Assembly: GCA_024636495.1 (NCBI GenBank)
Contig: JAGXGZ010000048.1
Coordinates: 1-64,000 of the forward strand
Origin: Roseobacter sp.
GTDB taxonomy: Bacteria > Pseudomonadota > Alphaproteobacteria > Rhodobacterales > Rhodobacteraceae
Length of the DNA stretch: 64,000 nt
Reading direction: 5' to 3'
Positions 18,661 through 27,740 of the stretch are shown in pieces (the first letter of the stretch is position 1; each line of letters starts with the position of its first letter). Below the pieces are notes generated by a model that did not search any database, was not told the DNA's origin, and saw nothing but the letters and a program-made list of their open reading frames with translations. The position numbers and the translations under genes were made by a program.

Positions 18661-19362
18661 TCAATCTTCGTTATATCTGTAGCCGATACCGTAAAGTGTC
18701 TCAATCGCGGAGAACCCATCATCTGCGGTCCGCATCTTTTTACGGAGCCGTTTTATGTGGCTGTCGATGGTGCGGTCGTCGACATAAACCTGATCGTCAT
18801 AGGCCACATCCATCAACTGATCGCGCGACTTCACAAATCCAGGGCGCTGCGCCAAGGCTTGCAAAAGCAGAAATTCTGTAACTGTAAGAGAGACATCATT
18901 GCCCTTCCAACTGACCGCATGGCGCAGCGGATCCATCCGCAAATCGCCGCGCTCAATCACTTTTGTTTCTTCGGTATCGCCGACTTCGTTCGTCTCGACC
19001 GCCTCTTGGCGACGCAAAAGCGCGCGGATACGTTCGACTAACAGCCTTTGACTAAAGGGTTTTTTTACATAATCGTCCGCGCCCATGCGCAAACCCAGTA
19101 CTTCGTCGATTTCGTCATCTTTGGATGTCAGGAAAATCACTGGCATCGACGTTTTCTGACGCAATCGCTGCAACAAATCCATACCGTCCATGCGGGGCAT
19201 CTTGATATCAAGGACAGCCATGTCAGGGAGTTTTTTATTAAAAGCATCCAACGCCGCCTGACCGTCGTTGTAAGTTTCGACTTCAAAACCTTCTGCTTCA
19301 AGAGTCATCGAAACTGACGTCAGGATATTCCTGTCGTCATCCACCAATGCAATTTTGGACAT
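18661..19362 (-). CDS. chvI: Response regulator ChvI (OmpR family)
   Basis: 233 residues. The receiver domain starts [14 protein letters not shown], with acidic residues 8-10, phospho-acceptor Asp52 in [12 protein letters not shown], and the conserved Lys in YVKKPF. The C-terminal winged helix includes [14 protein letters not shown], typical of OmpR/PhoB regulators. The start at 19362 is set by AAGGAAACAGGCG just upstream; the longer frame adds eight unlikely residues. It pairs with ChvG and is divergent from pckA over a 357-base interval, and it may regulate that interval. Confidence 0.95.
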   Translation of the reverse strand: MSKIALVDDDRNILTSVSMTLEAEGFEVETYNDGQAALDAFNKKLPDMAVLDIKMPRMDGMDLLQRLRQKTSMPVIFLTSKDDEIDEVLGLRMGADDYVKKPFSQRLLVERIRALLRRQEAVETNEVGDTEETKVIERGDLRMDPLRHAVSWKGNDVSLTVTEFLLLQALAQRPGFVKSRDQLMDVAYDDQVYVDDRTIDSHIKRLRKKMRTADDGFSAIETLYGIGYRYNED

Positions 19363-19719
19363 CGCCTGTTTCCTTATGCTGCTCAATTAACGTTTTTTTC
19401 TTTCACTGATCACCAATTTGCACTGTCGAATCAATCCTAAAGTGCGAATCACCCGCGTAGGAAGTCGTATTTCCGCCACAATTTGGTTAGGAATGACTAA
19501 ATTGCCGCACTTATTGTGTCATAAATGCAAAACGCTTCACCGCTTATCGCCACAGGTTTACGGATCAACCGACAAAGAACGACATGATGGCGCTAACTGC
19601 GTCAAACCCGCCTGTTCATACTATAAATTGACGTGCTAAGAGGCGGACATGGCCAAACTGGCCAAGCATTTTGTGCAAAAACTAGCGTCAAACCCTGACG
19701 CATCTACGGGAGATTCCAC
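19363..19719. promoter_or_regulatory. Divergent control region between chvI and pckA
   Basis: 357 bases with no gene I can support. It must hold both promoters. Visible elements: the 11-base direct repeat GCGTCAAACCC at 19599-19609 and 19685-19695; an inverted repeat GCGTCA-N5-TGACGC at 19685-19701, only 18 bases before the pckA start; and a doubled palindrome TGGCCA at 19650-19655 and 19659-19664. The middle is AT-rich. These could be regulator sites, perhaps for ChvI or a carbon regulator, but that is inference. Confidence 0.5.
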
Positions 19720-21318
19720 ATGACACTAGGCCGCGTAAATTCGCAATTCCGCCTCGAAGATCAAGGCATTAGCGGTCTAGGGAATGTTTATTATAACCTG
19801 ATCGAGCCGGCATTGGTCGAAGCGGCGCTTAAGCGCGAAGAGGGTACTTTGGGCAAGGGTGGCACGTTTTTGGTGACCACCGGAAAGTTCACGGGCCGTT
19901 CGCCGAAAGATAAACATGTCGTAAAGACGGATAGCGTCGCGGATACAATTTGGTGGGAAAACAACGCCGCGATGTCACCCGAAGGCTTCGACGCGCTGCA
20001 CAAAGACATGTTAGCGCACATGCAAGGGCGCGACTATTTCGTCCAAGACCTTGTCGGCGGCGCTGACCCCAAGCACGCGATCAATGTCCGCATGGTCACA
20101 GAACTGGCGTGGCACGGCCTGTTCATCCGCCACATGCTGCGCCGCCCTGAGCGCGATGCGTTGGATGATTTCATCGCTGACTTCACTGTCATTAACTGCC
20201 CAAGTTTTTCGGCCGATCCTGCAAAACATAACTGCCGGTCAGAAACCGTCATTGCGATGAATTTTGACAAAAAGCTGATTTTGATTGGCGGAACTGAATA
20301 CGCGGGCGAAAATAAAAAATCTGTCTTTACCCTGCTGAATTACTTGCTGCCAGAAAAAGGCGTGATGCCGATGCACTGCTCGGCCAATCATGCAACTGGC
20401 AACCCGGTTGATACAGCTGTCTTCTTTGGACTTTCCGGCACGGGTAAGACGACACTGTCGGCCGACCCCGAACGCACGCTAATTGGCGACGACGAACATG
20501 GCTGGTCAGACAGCGGCACCTTCAACTTCGAAGGCGGCTGCTATGCAAAAACCATCAATCTAAGCCGCGAAGCCGAGCCCGAAATCTATGCCACGACGGA
20601 AAAATTCGGGACTGTCATTGAAAACATGGTCTTTGACGCTGACACCAAGGAACTTGATTTCGAGGACGATTCGCTGACGGCGAACATGCGCTGTGCCTAT
20701 CCGCTTCACTATATTTCCAACGCATCTTCAAAGGCGATCGGCGGCCACCCGAAGAACATCATCATGCTGACCTGTGACGCTTTTGGCGTCTTGCCACCCA
20801 TTGCGCGGCTGACCCCGGCGCAGGCGATGTATCACTTCTTGTCTGGGTTCACCTCGAAGGTTGCAGGAACAGAACGGGGTGTAACAGAGCCAGAACCAAC
20901 GTTTTCGACCTGTTTCGGTGCCCCATTCATGCCGCGCCGCCCCGAAGTCTATGGCAATCTTTTGCGTGAAAAGATCGCGACCCATGGCGCGACATGTTGG
21001 CTGGTGAACACCGGTTGGACTGGCGGTGCCTACGGAACAGGCAGCCGCATGCCGATTAAGGCGACACGCGCTTTGCTGACCGCAGCGCTGGAAGGTGCGA
21101 TGGCAGATGTTGAATATCGCAAAGACGCAAATTTCGGGTTTCAGGTTCCCGTCGCTGTGACCGGCGTTGCAGATATCCTGCTTGATCCCCGCAGGACATG
21201 GGACAACCCCGAATCATATGACCGTCAGGCAGCCCGATTGGTTAAAATGTTCTCGGAAAACTTTGAGCAGTACATGCCTTATATCGACGACGACGTGAAA
21301 GCGGCCGTAATCGGCTAA
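19720..21318 (+). CDS. pckA: Phosphoenolpyruvate carboxykinase (ATP)
   Basis: 532 residues, the normal size of the ATP-dependent enzyme. It converts oxaloacetate and ATP to phosphoenolpyruvate, the entry step of gluconeogenesis. The kinase-1a loop is [14 protein letters not shown], kinase-2 is [10 protein letters not shown], and the substrate-binding region MHCSANHA and the [12 protein letters not shown] segment are present. GGGAGATT precedes the start. It is divergent from chvI and ends in a strong terminator. Its neighbourhood links growth on organic acids with the ChvG/ChvI and PTS regulators. Confidence 0.98.
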   Translation: MTLGRVNSQFRLEDQGISGLGNVYYNLIEPALVEAALKREEGTLGKGGTFLVTTGKFTGRSPKDKHVVKTDSVADTIWWENNAAMSPEGFDALHKDMLAHMQGRDYFVQDLVGGADPKHAINVRMVTELAWHGLFIRHMLRRPERDALDDFIADFTVINCPSFSADPAKHNCRSETVIAMNFDKKLILIGGTEYAGENKKSVFTLLNYLLPEKGVMPMHCSANHATGNPVDTAVFFGLSGTGKTTLSADPERTLIGDDEHGWSDSGTFNFEGGCYAKTINLSREAEPEIYATTEKFGTVIENMVFDADTKELDFEDDSLTANMRCAYPLHYISNASSKAIGGHPKNIIMLTCDAFGVLPPIARLTPAQAMYHFLSGFTSKVAGTERGVTEPEPTFSTCFGAPFMPRRPEVYGNLLREKIATHGATCWLVNTGWTGGAYGTGSRMPIKATRALLTAALEGAMADVEYRKDANFGFQVPVAVTGVADILLDPRRTWDNPESYDRQAARLVKMFSENFEQYMPYIDDDVKAAVIG

Positions 21319-21345
21319 CCATCGCAACAAGAGGATTATGAAAGG

Positions 21346-21373
21346 AGCCGCACATAATTGCGGCTGCTTTTTT
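21346..21373 (+). terminator. Intrinsic terminator of pckA
   Basis: AGCCGCA and TGCGGCT form a seven-base stem with a six-base loop, followed by GC and a run of six T. It starts 28 bases after the pckA stop and is a textbook intrinsic terminator. Confidence 0.93.
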
Positions 21374-21380
21374 ACTTTGA

Positions 21381-22097
21381 TTAAGCTGCCTGTGCAGCGA
21401 TCTCATGCAATGGCATTTCCAGCAAGTATCGCAGGTCTTCATTGCTGAGGTAGCTCAGGAACCCCTCGATGGCCGCGTCACTGCCCTTGCGATACCAGCG
21501 CAAACTGCCCGGTTCGTTGTGCATATAGCCCATCCGCTCGGCAAAGCCCTTGTAAGCAACAGCTTTAGCCATAAATCCGAACAGATAATCAGGCTCCCAA
21601 CGATCCATCGCAACCATCATGCCGTAGCGAGCTAAGACAGTGGAAAGACCGGTGCCGCGATACTTATTCGATTGCCCGCCCATCCAGACCTCGCCGTGAT
21701 AGACCACAGTGCCACGAATACGATGCGCACCGGGGCCGGCACGGTGGCGGGACCGGTCCAAATCCAGGTCCGGGATCGCAGGCGGGAATTCACGGAATCC
21801 TTGCAACATATACTGGCTTAATGCCCGCCCCCTCATACGGAGCGTCTTGGCCGCTTGAGTATGCATCAAAGTGCCCGTCTCGTCCCTAGCGATAAGCCAG
21901 AACGCATTGCCTTCATTCAGATTATGAATAGCAGGGTCAAACGGGGCACCGATCACTTGCTGAGGGCGTTCTTCTTCCAAAACCTTAAAGTAGGCGTCGA
22001 AATCGGTTCCCACGGTGATCGAGATGCGGTTTTGCAGTAGAATATCTTGGCTTGAAGCGAGGAAATGTGCGCCCTCGTTCATCATCTGAATTGACAT
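21381..22097 (-). CDS. GNAT-like acyltransferase of unknown substrate
   Basis: 238 residues. The middle to C-terminal part looks like a GNAT fold: GNAFWLIARDETGTLMHTQ resembles paired strands of the fold, and YRGTGLSTVLARYGMMVA fits the acyl-CoA-binding motif A (Q/RxxGxG/A), followed by FMAKAVAYKGFAERMGY. There is no signal peptide. It starts after AAGGAACCGATT. It lies 45 bases after the LysR-like gene on the same strand, so the two are probably one transcript. Substrate unknown. It does not show the conserved residues of LuxI synthases as far as I can align by eye. Confidence 0.65.
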   Translation of the reverse strand: MSIQMMNEGAHFLASSQDILLQNRISITVGTDFDAYFKVLEEERPQQVIGAPFDPAIHNLNEGNAFWLIARDETGTLMHTQAAKTLRMRGRALSQYMLQGFREFPPAIPDLDLDRSRHRAGPGAHRIRGTVVYHGEVWMGGQSNKYRGTGLSTVLARYGMMVAMDRWEPDYLFGFMAKAVAYKGFAERMGYMHNEPGSLRWYRKGSDAAIEGFLSYLSNEDLRYLLEMPLHEIAAQAA

Positions 22098-22142
22098 AAT
22101 CGGTTCCTTTGCAGAGTTATCCCTGCCAAGTTTACCGCAATT

Positions 22143-23072
22143 TTATTCGTTCTGCTCGTATTTTGCCAAGTCGGTGGAAAATACTGAATTCACCTCGTGC
22201 GGGAACTCGTCAATTTCCAAATTCTTGAAGCCGGATATATCTACGTTCCGTTCCGGCTGGACAAGACCGATCAGTGCAAATGATCCATCAGGAAACCGCC
22301 CAGCCATCATAAGTCTTTTATAACTAATACGAATTTGCGGGCCACCCCCTTCGCGCGGAACGGCCGTTGATATGTGATCCAGCCTAACGCTTCTTGTTTG
22401 AAGAACTTCGTCATATGGTTGTTCAATAAGCGCCGCAAAGTCCTCTCCTCCAGGCATTTTACCGATCGGACGTCCAACACTACTTCGGGCTTTGGTTAAT
22501 CCAAACCACTTTACATAAAATGATTCTTCTCCAAATTCGACACAGATCCAACCGGGATGATTCGGCCGATAGACAATGAAATGAGGTCTGACGTGCGCCA
22601 TCGCTTCATGCTCAAGATACCCCCCGGCCAAAGACCAGCCCCTGTATGCATCCCGCAACAAAGGTGACGGTGAGTCAAAAATCTCGCTCAGCGGCTTCTG
22701 CTGCTGGTGAAAATACCATCCCAAACCGTCTTCTTTAGACACCAGTTGCAGGTGCCCGATGTGTTTCGTACTTCCAGAAAGCCAATTACTTGACCTCGAC
22801 AAAATATCCCGCGCACCCGGAAGCATTGATTCACCTTCTTGGGTCATCTCATACTTGCGGTCACTCACGTTGAACAACGGTTTTCCCAACGTTTCCTCGA
22901 GAAAACTGATGTGCCGTCTTACCGTTTGACGCGTACTATCAAGACGCAAAATAGCGTGGCTAAGATTAAGCGTCTCGGCCAACACCACAAAAGAGCGGAT
23001 CATTTCATACAACAAAGCAGGCGGTTTGCCGCACGCGTTCAGAGCGATTTCAGTTTTAAATTCTTTGTTCAT
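22143..23072 (-). CDS. Regulator with LysR-type DNA-binding domain and an unfamiliar C-terminal domain
   Basis: 309 residues. Residues about 20-85 are a clear LysR-type winged helix: MIRSFVVLAETLNLSHA, then QTVRRHISFLEETLGKPLF and YEMTQEGESMLP. The rest does not read like the two-lobed LysR effector domain. It contains RDAYRGWSLAGGYLEHE, IVYRPNHPGWICVEFGEESF, PYDEVLQTRSVRLDHIST and IRISYKRLMMAGRFPDG, a pattern that might be a PAS-like sensor. No membrane helix. The ribosome-binding site is weak. It is followed by the GNAT-like gene after 45 bases and is divergent from the XRE gene. The regulated genes are unknown. Confidence 0.7.
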   Translation of the reverse strand: MNKEFKTEIALNACGKPPALLYEMIRSFVVLAETLNLSHAILRLDSTRQTVRRHISFLEETLGKPLFNVSDRKYEMTQEGESMLPGARDILSRSSNWLSGSTKHIGHLQLVSKEDGLGWYFHQQQKPLSEIFDSPSPLLRDAYRGWSLAGGYLEHEAMAHVRPHFIVYRPNHPGWICVEFGEESFYVKWFGLTKARSSVGRPIGKMPGGEDFAALIEQPYDEVLQTRSVRLDHISTAVPREGGGPQIRISYKRLMMAGRFPDGSFALIGLVQPERNVDISGFKNLEIDEFPHEVNSVFSTDLAKYEQNE

Positions 23073-23225
23073 ATTGGCCAGATGGTGTATTTTTAATACA
23101 TTAATGTCTTATCCGTAACAGGTCTAGAGAAGAATGATAACCGTAAATTGAAAAAATCTATCCAATTGATCGGAATACGCGTTTTGGCGATGACTATAGC
23201 ACAACAACCAGAGGTATTAACGATC

Positions 23226-23585
23226 ATGTCCCATCCAGTAGACATCCACGTTGGCAAAAAATTAAAACAAATCAGAACATTGCGCCGACTTTCACAAACC
23301 GACGTCGCCAAGAAACTCAACCTGTCGTTTCAGCAAATTCAAAAATACGAAATTGGTTCGAACCGCGTAGCAGCCAGCAGGCTTTTTGAACTATCGCAGA
23401 TACTTGATGTGACGCCGTCCTTCTTTTTTGAAGGTCTGCATGACAACACAAATGATGCACCGAAAAGCGATCCCAGCGTAGAAATCGTAAGCGCATTGGC
23501 TTCAATCAAAGACGACGCCGTGAAATCGCGTATTGTGACGTTCATCGAAGACGTCTCGGGTGTGACCGTCGCCCGTCAAAGCTAA
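23226..23585 (+). CDS. XRE-family helix-turn-helix regulator
   Basis: 119 residues. Residues about 8-65 form the HTH: VGKKLKQIRTLRRLSQ, TDVAKKLNLSFQQIQKYE, NRVAASRLFELSQIL, followed by DVTPSFFFEGL, as in many small alphaproteobacterial regulators. The C-terminal 45 residues have no known ligand domain; they may help dimerisation. I chose the ATG at 23226 over the in-frame start at 23148 because the HTH begins soon after it. It ends five bases before the converging exporter gene and is divergent from the LysR-like gene. Confidence 0.88.
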   Translation: MSHPVDIHVGKKLKQIRTLRRLSQTDVAKKLNLSFQQIQKYEIGSNRVAASRLFELSQILDVTPSFFFEGLHDNTNDAPKSDPSVEIVSALASIKDDAVKSRIVTFIEDVSGVTVARQS

Positions 23586-23589
23586 GGGC

Positions 23590-24357
23590 TTAGCCCATCA
23601 GCCCACGGCGCACCAAATTCGCGCCCGCTACGAAAAGAATAACAAGCGTCGCTTTTCGGAACGACGCCTGATCAATCCGGTCCGAGATCTGGCTGCCTAG
23701 CCACATGCCTGCCAGAGCGGGCAGAACCATAATAACCGAAAACGGAACGGTCTCGGCCCGCAAGACACCTGATCCGACATGGGCAAAAAGCAACGCAATT
23801 GCGCCTAATCCGTAAATCACCCCTTGCACGCGCATCTGGTCGTTCTTTGGCGTTCCAAGGGCTGTCAGATAAGCCACGGTTGGCGGGCCCCAAACGCCTG
23901 ACACACCGCCAACCGCCCCTGCAAAGCCGCCCACCAACACCTCAATCTTGGTAGAGCGTTGCGCGAGACTGAATGACCTGCCTGCCAATTGCCAAAATGC
24001 AAAAAGCGTAATCGGCACACCAATAACCAACAACATGGTTTGGGTTGGCAGAAACCTTACCGTCTGTGCAGACAGCACCAGCATTATACCGCCCGAGATC
24101 AGAAACACCTTGAACATCCTAATCGACGCCCAGGCCGCCTTGGGTCCCTGCCGAAGGGCTTGGAACAGATTTGTCACCACCGTTGGAAAGATCAGACCCG
24201 CCAAGGCAAGTTCCGGAGGCAGAAAGAAAGTCAGACCCGAAATCAACACAAGCGGCATTGCGAATCCGACGACCCCCTTAATAAAGCCCGCCACCAAGGC
24301 AATGCCAAACGCGAAAAGCATTTGTTCTGGGGTCAAAAACGCGAATAAGATATCCAT
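23590..24357 (-). CDS. TauE/SafE-family membrane transporter
   Basis: 255 residues with seven or eight hydrophobic helices and the family's repeated pattern: LVAGFIKGVVGFAMPLVLI near the N-terminus and LVGGFAGAVGGVSGVWGPPTVAYL in the second half. Members export sulfite, sulfoacetate or related organosulfur anions, but many are unassigned. No sulfur-metabolism gene lies beside it, so the substrate is open. It converges on the XRE gene and is divergent from the acyl-CoA dehydrogenase gene. Confidence 0.92.
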   Translation of the reverse strand: MDILFAFLTPEQMLFAFGIALVAGFIKGVVGFAMPLVLISGLTFFLPPELALAGLIFPTVVTNLFQALRQGPKAAWASIRMFKVFLISGGIMLVLSAQTVRFLPTQTMLLVIGVPITLFAFWQLAGRSFSLAQRSTKIEVLVGGFAGAVGGVSGVWGPPTVAYLTALGTPKNDQMRVQGVIYGLGAIALLFAHVGSGVLRAETVPFSVIMVLPALAGMWLGSQISDRIDQASFRKATLVILFVAGANLVRRGLMG

Positions 24358-24503
24358 GTCGACTTCATATCATCTGATCGGCCAAGCGCACGCCAAATCT
24401 GCCGCGTAATTTTAAACCAAATTGACGCACGCAAACGTATCTTTATTGTGCTGCAGGTGCGAAAAGGGTATGCCCCACGGAAGCTGGAAAAGGACCGATT
24501 AAA

Positions 24504-26189
24504 ATGGCGCATGACGGACAAGACTTGATGATGGGATCGCAGATCGTACTTAACGATCTGCTTGGTTTGACCGCCAAGGCGCTTGCGCCTGTTGATGGCA
24601 TCATGGAAAAAGCCAAGGCATCTGTCCGCAGTATGGTTTCCGAAAATGGGCGCGTGTCCAACGCGCTGGTCGAGGCCAATCAGACAGCGGCGCATGGTCT
24701 TGCATGGCTGGCAACCTACGCGCAATCCTTGAACCAGATGCAGCTCTGGGCCGAAAAGCTCAATGCTGATGGCCTTTTCAGCGAAACAGAGCAGTTGATC
24801 CACCAGATCGCGTTCGGTGAATACCTTTGGCAGATCTACGGCGGCATTCAAATGAACCAAGCTGAAATCTTGCGGCTGCAGGATATGGGATTGGATCAGG
24901 ACGCACAACGCGGCCTTATGGATCCTGCGATCCAGATGCTTACGCAAAATGGAAATACCCAAGCCGCGAGAACCCGTTTGGTCGAATTGATGCAAGAGCA
25001 TTCCGCGAACATCACTGTGGGCCGCTCTGGTCTTGATGAAGAGCTTGAGATGATTCGCGAGCAATTCCGCCGTTATGCGATCGACAAAGTAGAACCTTTC
25101 GCCCACGAATGGCACCTCAAGGACGAATTGATCCCGATGGAGGTCATAACCGAACTTGCAGAAATGGGCGTATTCGGCTTGACGATTCCCGAAGAGTTCG
25201 GCGGTTTTGGCCTTTCCAAAGCGTCTATGTGCGTCGTGTCAGAAGAACTCTCACGCGGATATATCGGTGTGGGGTCGCTTGCGACGCGGTCGGAAATTGC
25301 AGCCGAACTGATCATCGCAGGGGGCACGGAAGAGCAGAAGGCGAAATGGCTTCCGCGCATTTCAAGCGCGGAGACGTTGCCGACCGCAGTCTTCACCGAA
25401 CCGAACACGGGGTCCGACCTTGGCTCCTTGCGGACACGCGCAGTCAAAGAAGGTGAAAATTATACGATCACCGGCAATAAAACTTGGATCACCCATGCGT
25501 CGCGCACCCATGTGATGACGCTACTGGCCCGTACCGATCCAAACACGACCGATTACAAAGGTCTGTCGATGTTTCTTGCCGAAAAGACACCCGGTGACGA
25601 TGCCAACCCTTTCCCCACCGACGGGATGACCGGCGGCGAGATTGAAGTGCTCGGATACCGCGGCATGAAAGAATACGAATTGGCCTTTGATGGCTTCAAG
25701 GTCGACGGTCAAAACCTTTTGGGTGGTGAAGAGGGCAAAGGCTTTAAACAGTTGATGGAGACGTTCGAATCCGCGCGGATCCAAACTGCTGCACGCGCAA
25801 TCGGCGTGGCGCAATCCGCGCTGGATATCTCGATGCAGTATGCCATCGACCGCAAGCAATTCGGCAAATCCCTGATAAATTTCCCGCGCGTATCATCAAA
25901 ACTCGCGATGATGGCCGTTGAGATCATGATCGCGCGTCAGCTGACCTATTTCTCGGCTTTCGAAAAGGACGAAGGCAGACGCTGTGATGTCGAGGCTGGT
26001 ATGGCCAAACTACTCGGCGCGCGCGTCGCGTGGGCCGCTGCCGACAACGGGCTGCAAATCCACGGCGGCAACGGCTTTGCATTGGAATATAAAATCAGCC
26101 GGGTACTTTGTGACGCACGCATCCTGAACATTTTCGAGGGTGCTGCTGAAATTCAGGCTCAAGTCATTGCGCGTCGCCTGCTTGGTTGA
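24504..26189 (+). CDS. mcd: Acyl-CoA dehydrogenase, probably (2S)-methylsuccinyl-CoA dehydrogenase
   Basis: 561 residues, about 170 longer than ordinary acyl-CoA dehydrogenases because of an N-terminal helical extension (residues 1-165). That size and extension are what is known for Mcd, which oxidises (2S)-methylsuccinyl-CoA to mesaconyl-CoA in the ethylmalonyl-CoA pathway. The core shows TAVFTEPNTGSDLGSLRTRA, NKTWITHASRTHVMT, QFGKSLINFPRVSSKL, and LQIHGGNGF followed by ILNIFEGAAEIQAQVIAR. The assignment depends on length and overall likeness, not on neighbours: ccr and ecm are not in the window. Electrons would go to the EtfAB encoded upstream. Confidence 0.85.
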   Translation: MAHDGQDLMMGSQIVLNDLLGLTAKALAPVDGIMEKAKASVRSMVSENGRVSNALVEANQTAAHGLAWLATYAQSLNQMQLWAEKLNADGLFSETEQLIHQIAFGEYLWQIYGGIQMNQAEILRLQDMGLDQDAQRGLMDPAIQMLTQNGNTQAARTRLVELMQEHSANITVGRSGLDEELEMIREQFRRYAIDKVEPFAHEWHLKDELIPMEVITELAEMGVFGLTIPEEFGGFGLSKASMCVVSEELSRGYIGVGSLATRSEIAAELIIAGGTEEQKAKWLPRISSAETLPTAVFTEPNTGSDLGSLRTRAVKEGENYTITGNKTWITHASRTHVMTLLARTDPNTTDYKGLSMFLAEKTPGDDANPFPTDGMTGGEIEVLGYRGMKEYELAFDGFKVDGQNLLGGEEGKGFKQLMETFESARIQTAARAIGVAQSALDISMQYAIDRKQFGKSLINFPRVSSKLAMMAVEIMIARQLTYFSAFEKDEGRRCDVEAGMAKLLGARVAWAAADNGLQIHGGNGFALEYKISRVLCDARILNIFEGAAEIQAQVIARRLLG

Positions 26190-26231
26190 AAATGGCCTGC
26201 CCGTTCCAGCGAAATCCGGATCGGGCACCAA

Positions 26232-26642
26232 ATGCCGGTAAAAATGATGTTTAAAAATGCGCTGATTGCACTGGCAATCGCGACGGTATTTGCTTGCGAC
26301 AAGGACGAAACGTTGCGAAACTATGGCGCGTCTGACAAAACGTGGCAGTTGATTGAATTGAACGAAAAGCCATTTGCCCAACCCGCCACACTTACACTTT
26401 CGCAAAATGACAGAATTCTCGGGCAAGGGCCATGCAACGGCTTTTCTGCGAACATGATTGTCCCGTACCCATGGTTCAAGGCAGAAGCGTTGATCTCTAC
26501 GAAAATGGTATGCCCGGCATTGGCTGAGGAAACCCGGTACTTCAACGCACTCGGTCAGGCTACAATTTCCGAAGTCCTTGGCGACACAATGATTTTGTCA
26601 AACACCGAGGGCCTGAAAATGGTCTTCAAAGCTTCCGACTAA
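26232..26642 (+). CDS. META-domain (HslJ-like) lipoprotein
   Basis: 136 residues. A hydrophobic start ends in TVFAC, a lipobox, so the protein should be lipidated on Cys22. The rest is one META/HslJ domain: [32 protein letters not shown] and [20 protein letters not shown]. Domain members are linked to heat-shock or envelope stress but have no known catalytic role. The start could also be at Met5 or Met6. The 3' end overlaps the converging recO by 17 bases. Confidence 0.85.
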   Translation: MPVKMMFKNALIALAIATVFACDKDETLRNYGASDKTWQLIELNEKPFAQPATLTLSQNDRILGQGPCNGFSANMIVPYPWFKAEALISTKMVCPALAEETRYFNALGQATISEVLGDTMILSNTEGLKMVFKASD

Positions 26643-27351
26643 ACGCGTCTACGAACCTTGCGCGCGCCTCTGGTAACGGCTTTCCACCCAAGTCCCGGGC
26701 AAGACGGTGCTCCAGAAAATAGCCTGTTGTCCTGAACCCTTGCGCGATCTCTGGATTGCCGGCATCCCCCTCACCGCGCAAAATCTGTGGCAAAGGCAGC
26801 ATTTTATCCACCCACTGCCCTGCCCCCTCGCGCGTCACAGCACGGCCCGATTTCGGCGAGACGAAGACAAGTCCCTCAGTCGCTCCGGTGACAGCGCAAA
26901 CAGTCAAATCCAGCCCATAGCCTAACTCTTCAAGCAGGCTCAACTCCCATTGCAGATACGCTAGCGGCCACAAATCCCCTTGATCCAACAGATCCAGCAA
27001 AGCTTGGGTTCGATGATAAAGCGGCGGATGCGGTTCGCGTTCGGGCAGGCAAAAAGACAAAAGCGCTGTCACCGTGTTCAGCCCGGCAAGGCTCAGCCTG
27101 TCTTGCATCGCAGAAACAGCGCGGCTGCGCACCGGTTCAACTGAAAACGCGCCGATGTGATCCTCAAGCCGCGCCCGCCACGCCACGTCCAACTGCGCGC
27201 CGGGCTGTAAAATGGGTGCAATCTTGCGGCTGGTCCCGCCGCGTACAATGCCAGCATGCCGTCCATGGGTGGGAGTGAATACCTCGATGATCGCTGAGGT
27301 TTCACCATGTCGTCGCGCGCTCAGCAATATTCCCTGATCGCGCCACTCCAT
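26626..27351 (-). CDS. recO: DNA repair protein RecO
   Basis: 241 residues. RecO loads RecA on single-stranded DNA together with RecR. The start [26 protein letters not shown] is the OB-fold opening, and [15 protein letters not shown] is the family's conserved block. The rest is the helical domain with [15 protein letters not shown]. The zinc cysteines of some RecO proteins are not all present. It is the last gene of the rnc-era run and overlaps the DUF1491 gene by one base. Confidence 0.95.
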   Translation of the reverse strand: MEWRDQGILLSARRHGETSAIIEVFTPTHGRHAGIVRGGTSRKIAPILQPGAQLDVAWRARLEDHIGAFSVEPVRSRAVSAMQDRLSLAGLNTVTALLSFCLPEREPHPPLYHRTQALLDLLDQGDLWPLAYLQWELSLLEELGYGLDLTVCAVTGATEGLVFVSPKSGRAVTREGAGQWVDKMLPLPQILRGEGDAGNPEIAQGFRTTGYFLEHRLARDLGGKPLPEARARFVDAFSRKL

Positions 27352-27680
27352 CAGCTTAGTCCCTCGTCATGCAGCAGATGCCGTCCTTGACGGTCTTCGA
27401 CCTCAAGCACCCAAAGATCCGGGTCAAACCCACGCTGCTTGCTGATCGACGCATCAATGTCGTGCTCGGAACCCCTGACCATCTCCACCCAAGCGCGCTG
27501 CCCGCTCAGCAGATCAAAGCTCTTTTGAAACAAGACGGCATTGCCATCAAGTGTTGCAAGCTTTACCAAAACGGCCCCGCCTGTGTCATCACCGTGCGCC
27601 ACCACAAACGCGGGAATGTCATGCACCCGAAGCCGCGCCAGATAGGCATCGACCCAGAACCTCGCCGTCAGCCGCGCCAT
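27351..27680 (-). CDS. DUF1491-family protein
   Basis: 109 residues, no membrane helix, no signal peptide. [26 protein letters not shown], then [14 protein letters not shown] and the [18 protein letters not shown] ending match the DUF1491 family, known from alphaproteobacteria next to era and recO. No activity has been assigned. It is coupled to recO by a one-base overlap, and 60 bases separate it from era. Confidence 0.88.
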   Translation of the reverse strand: MARLTARFWVDAYLARLRVHDIPAFVVAHGDDTGGAVLVKLATLDGNAVLFQKSFDLLSGQRAWVEMVRGSEHDIDASISKQRGFDPDLWVLEVEDRQGRHLLHDEGLS

Positions 27681-27740
27681 GCTAACACTCTAATTCCAAG
27701 TGGAAAAAAATCCTCCCCGAAGGGCCGGTCAGCCAAGAAC

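Noticed and set aside
21381-22097. Acyl-homoserine-lactone synthase (LuxI) as a name for the GNAT-like gene
   Set aside because: The conserved LuxI residues (Arg, Phe, Trp, Glu, Asp pattern in the N-terminal half) cannot be matched by eye, so the name would not be supported; it is called GNAT-like only.
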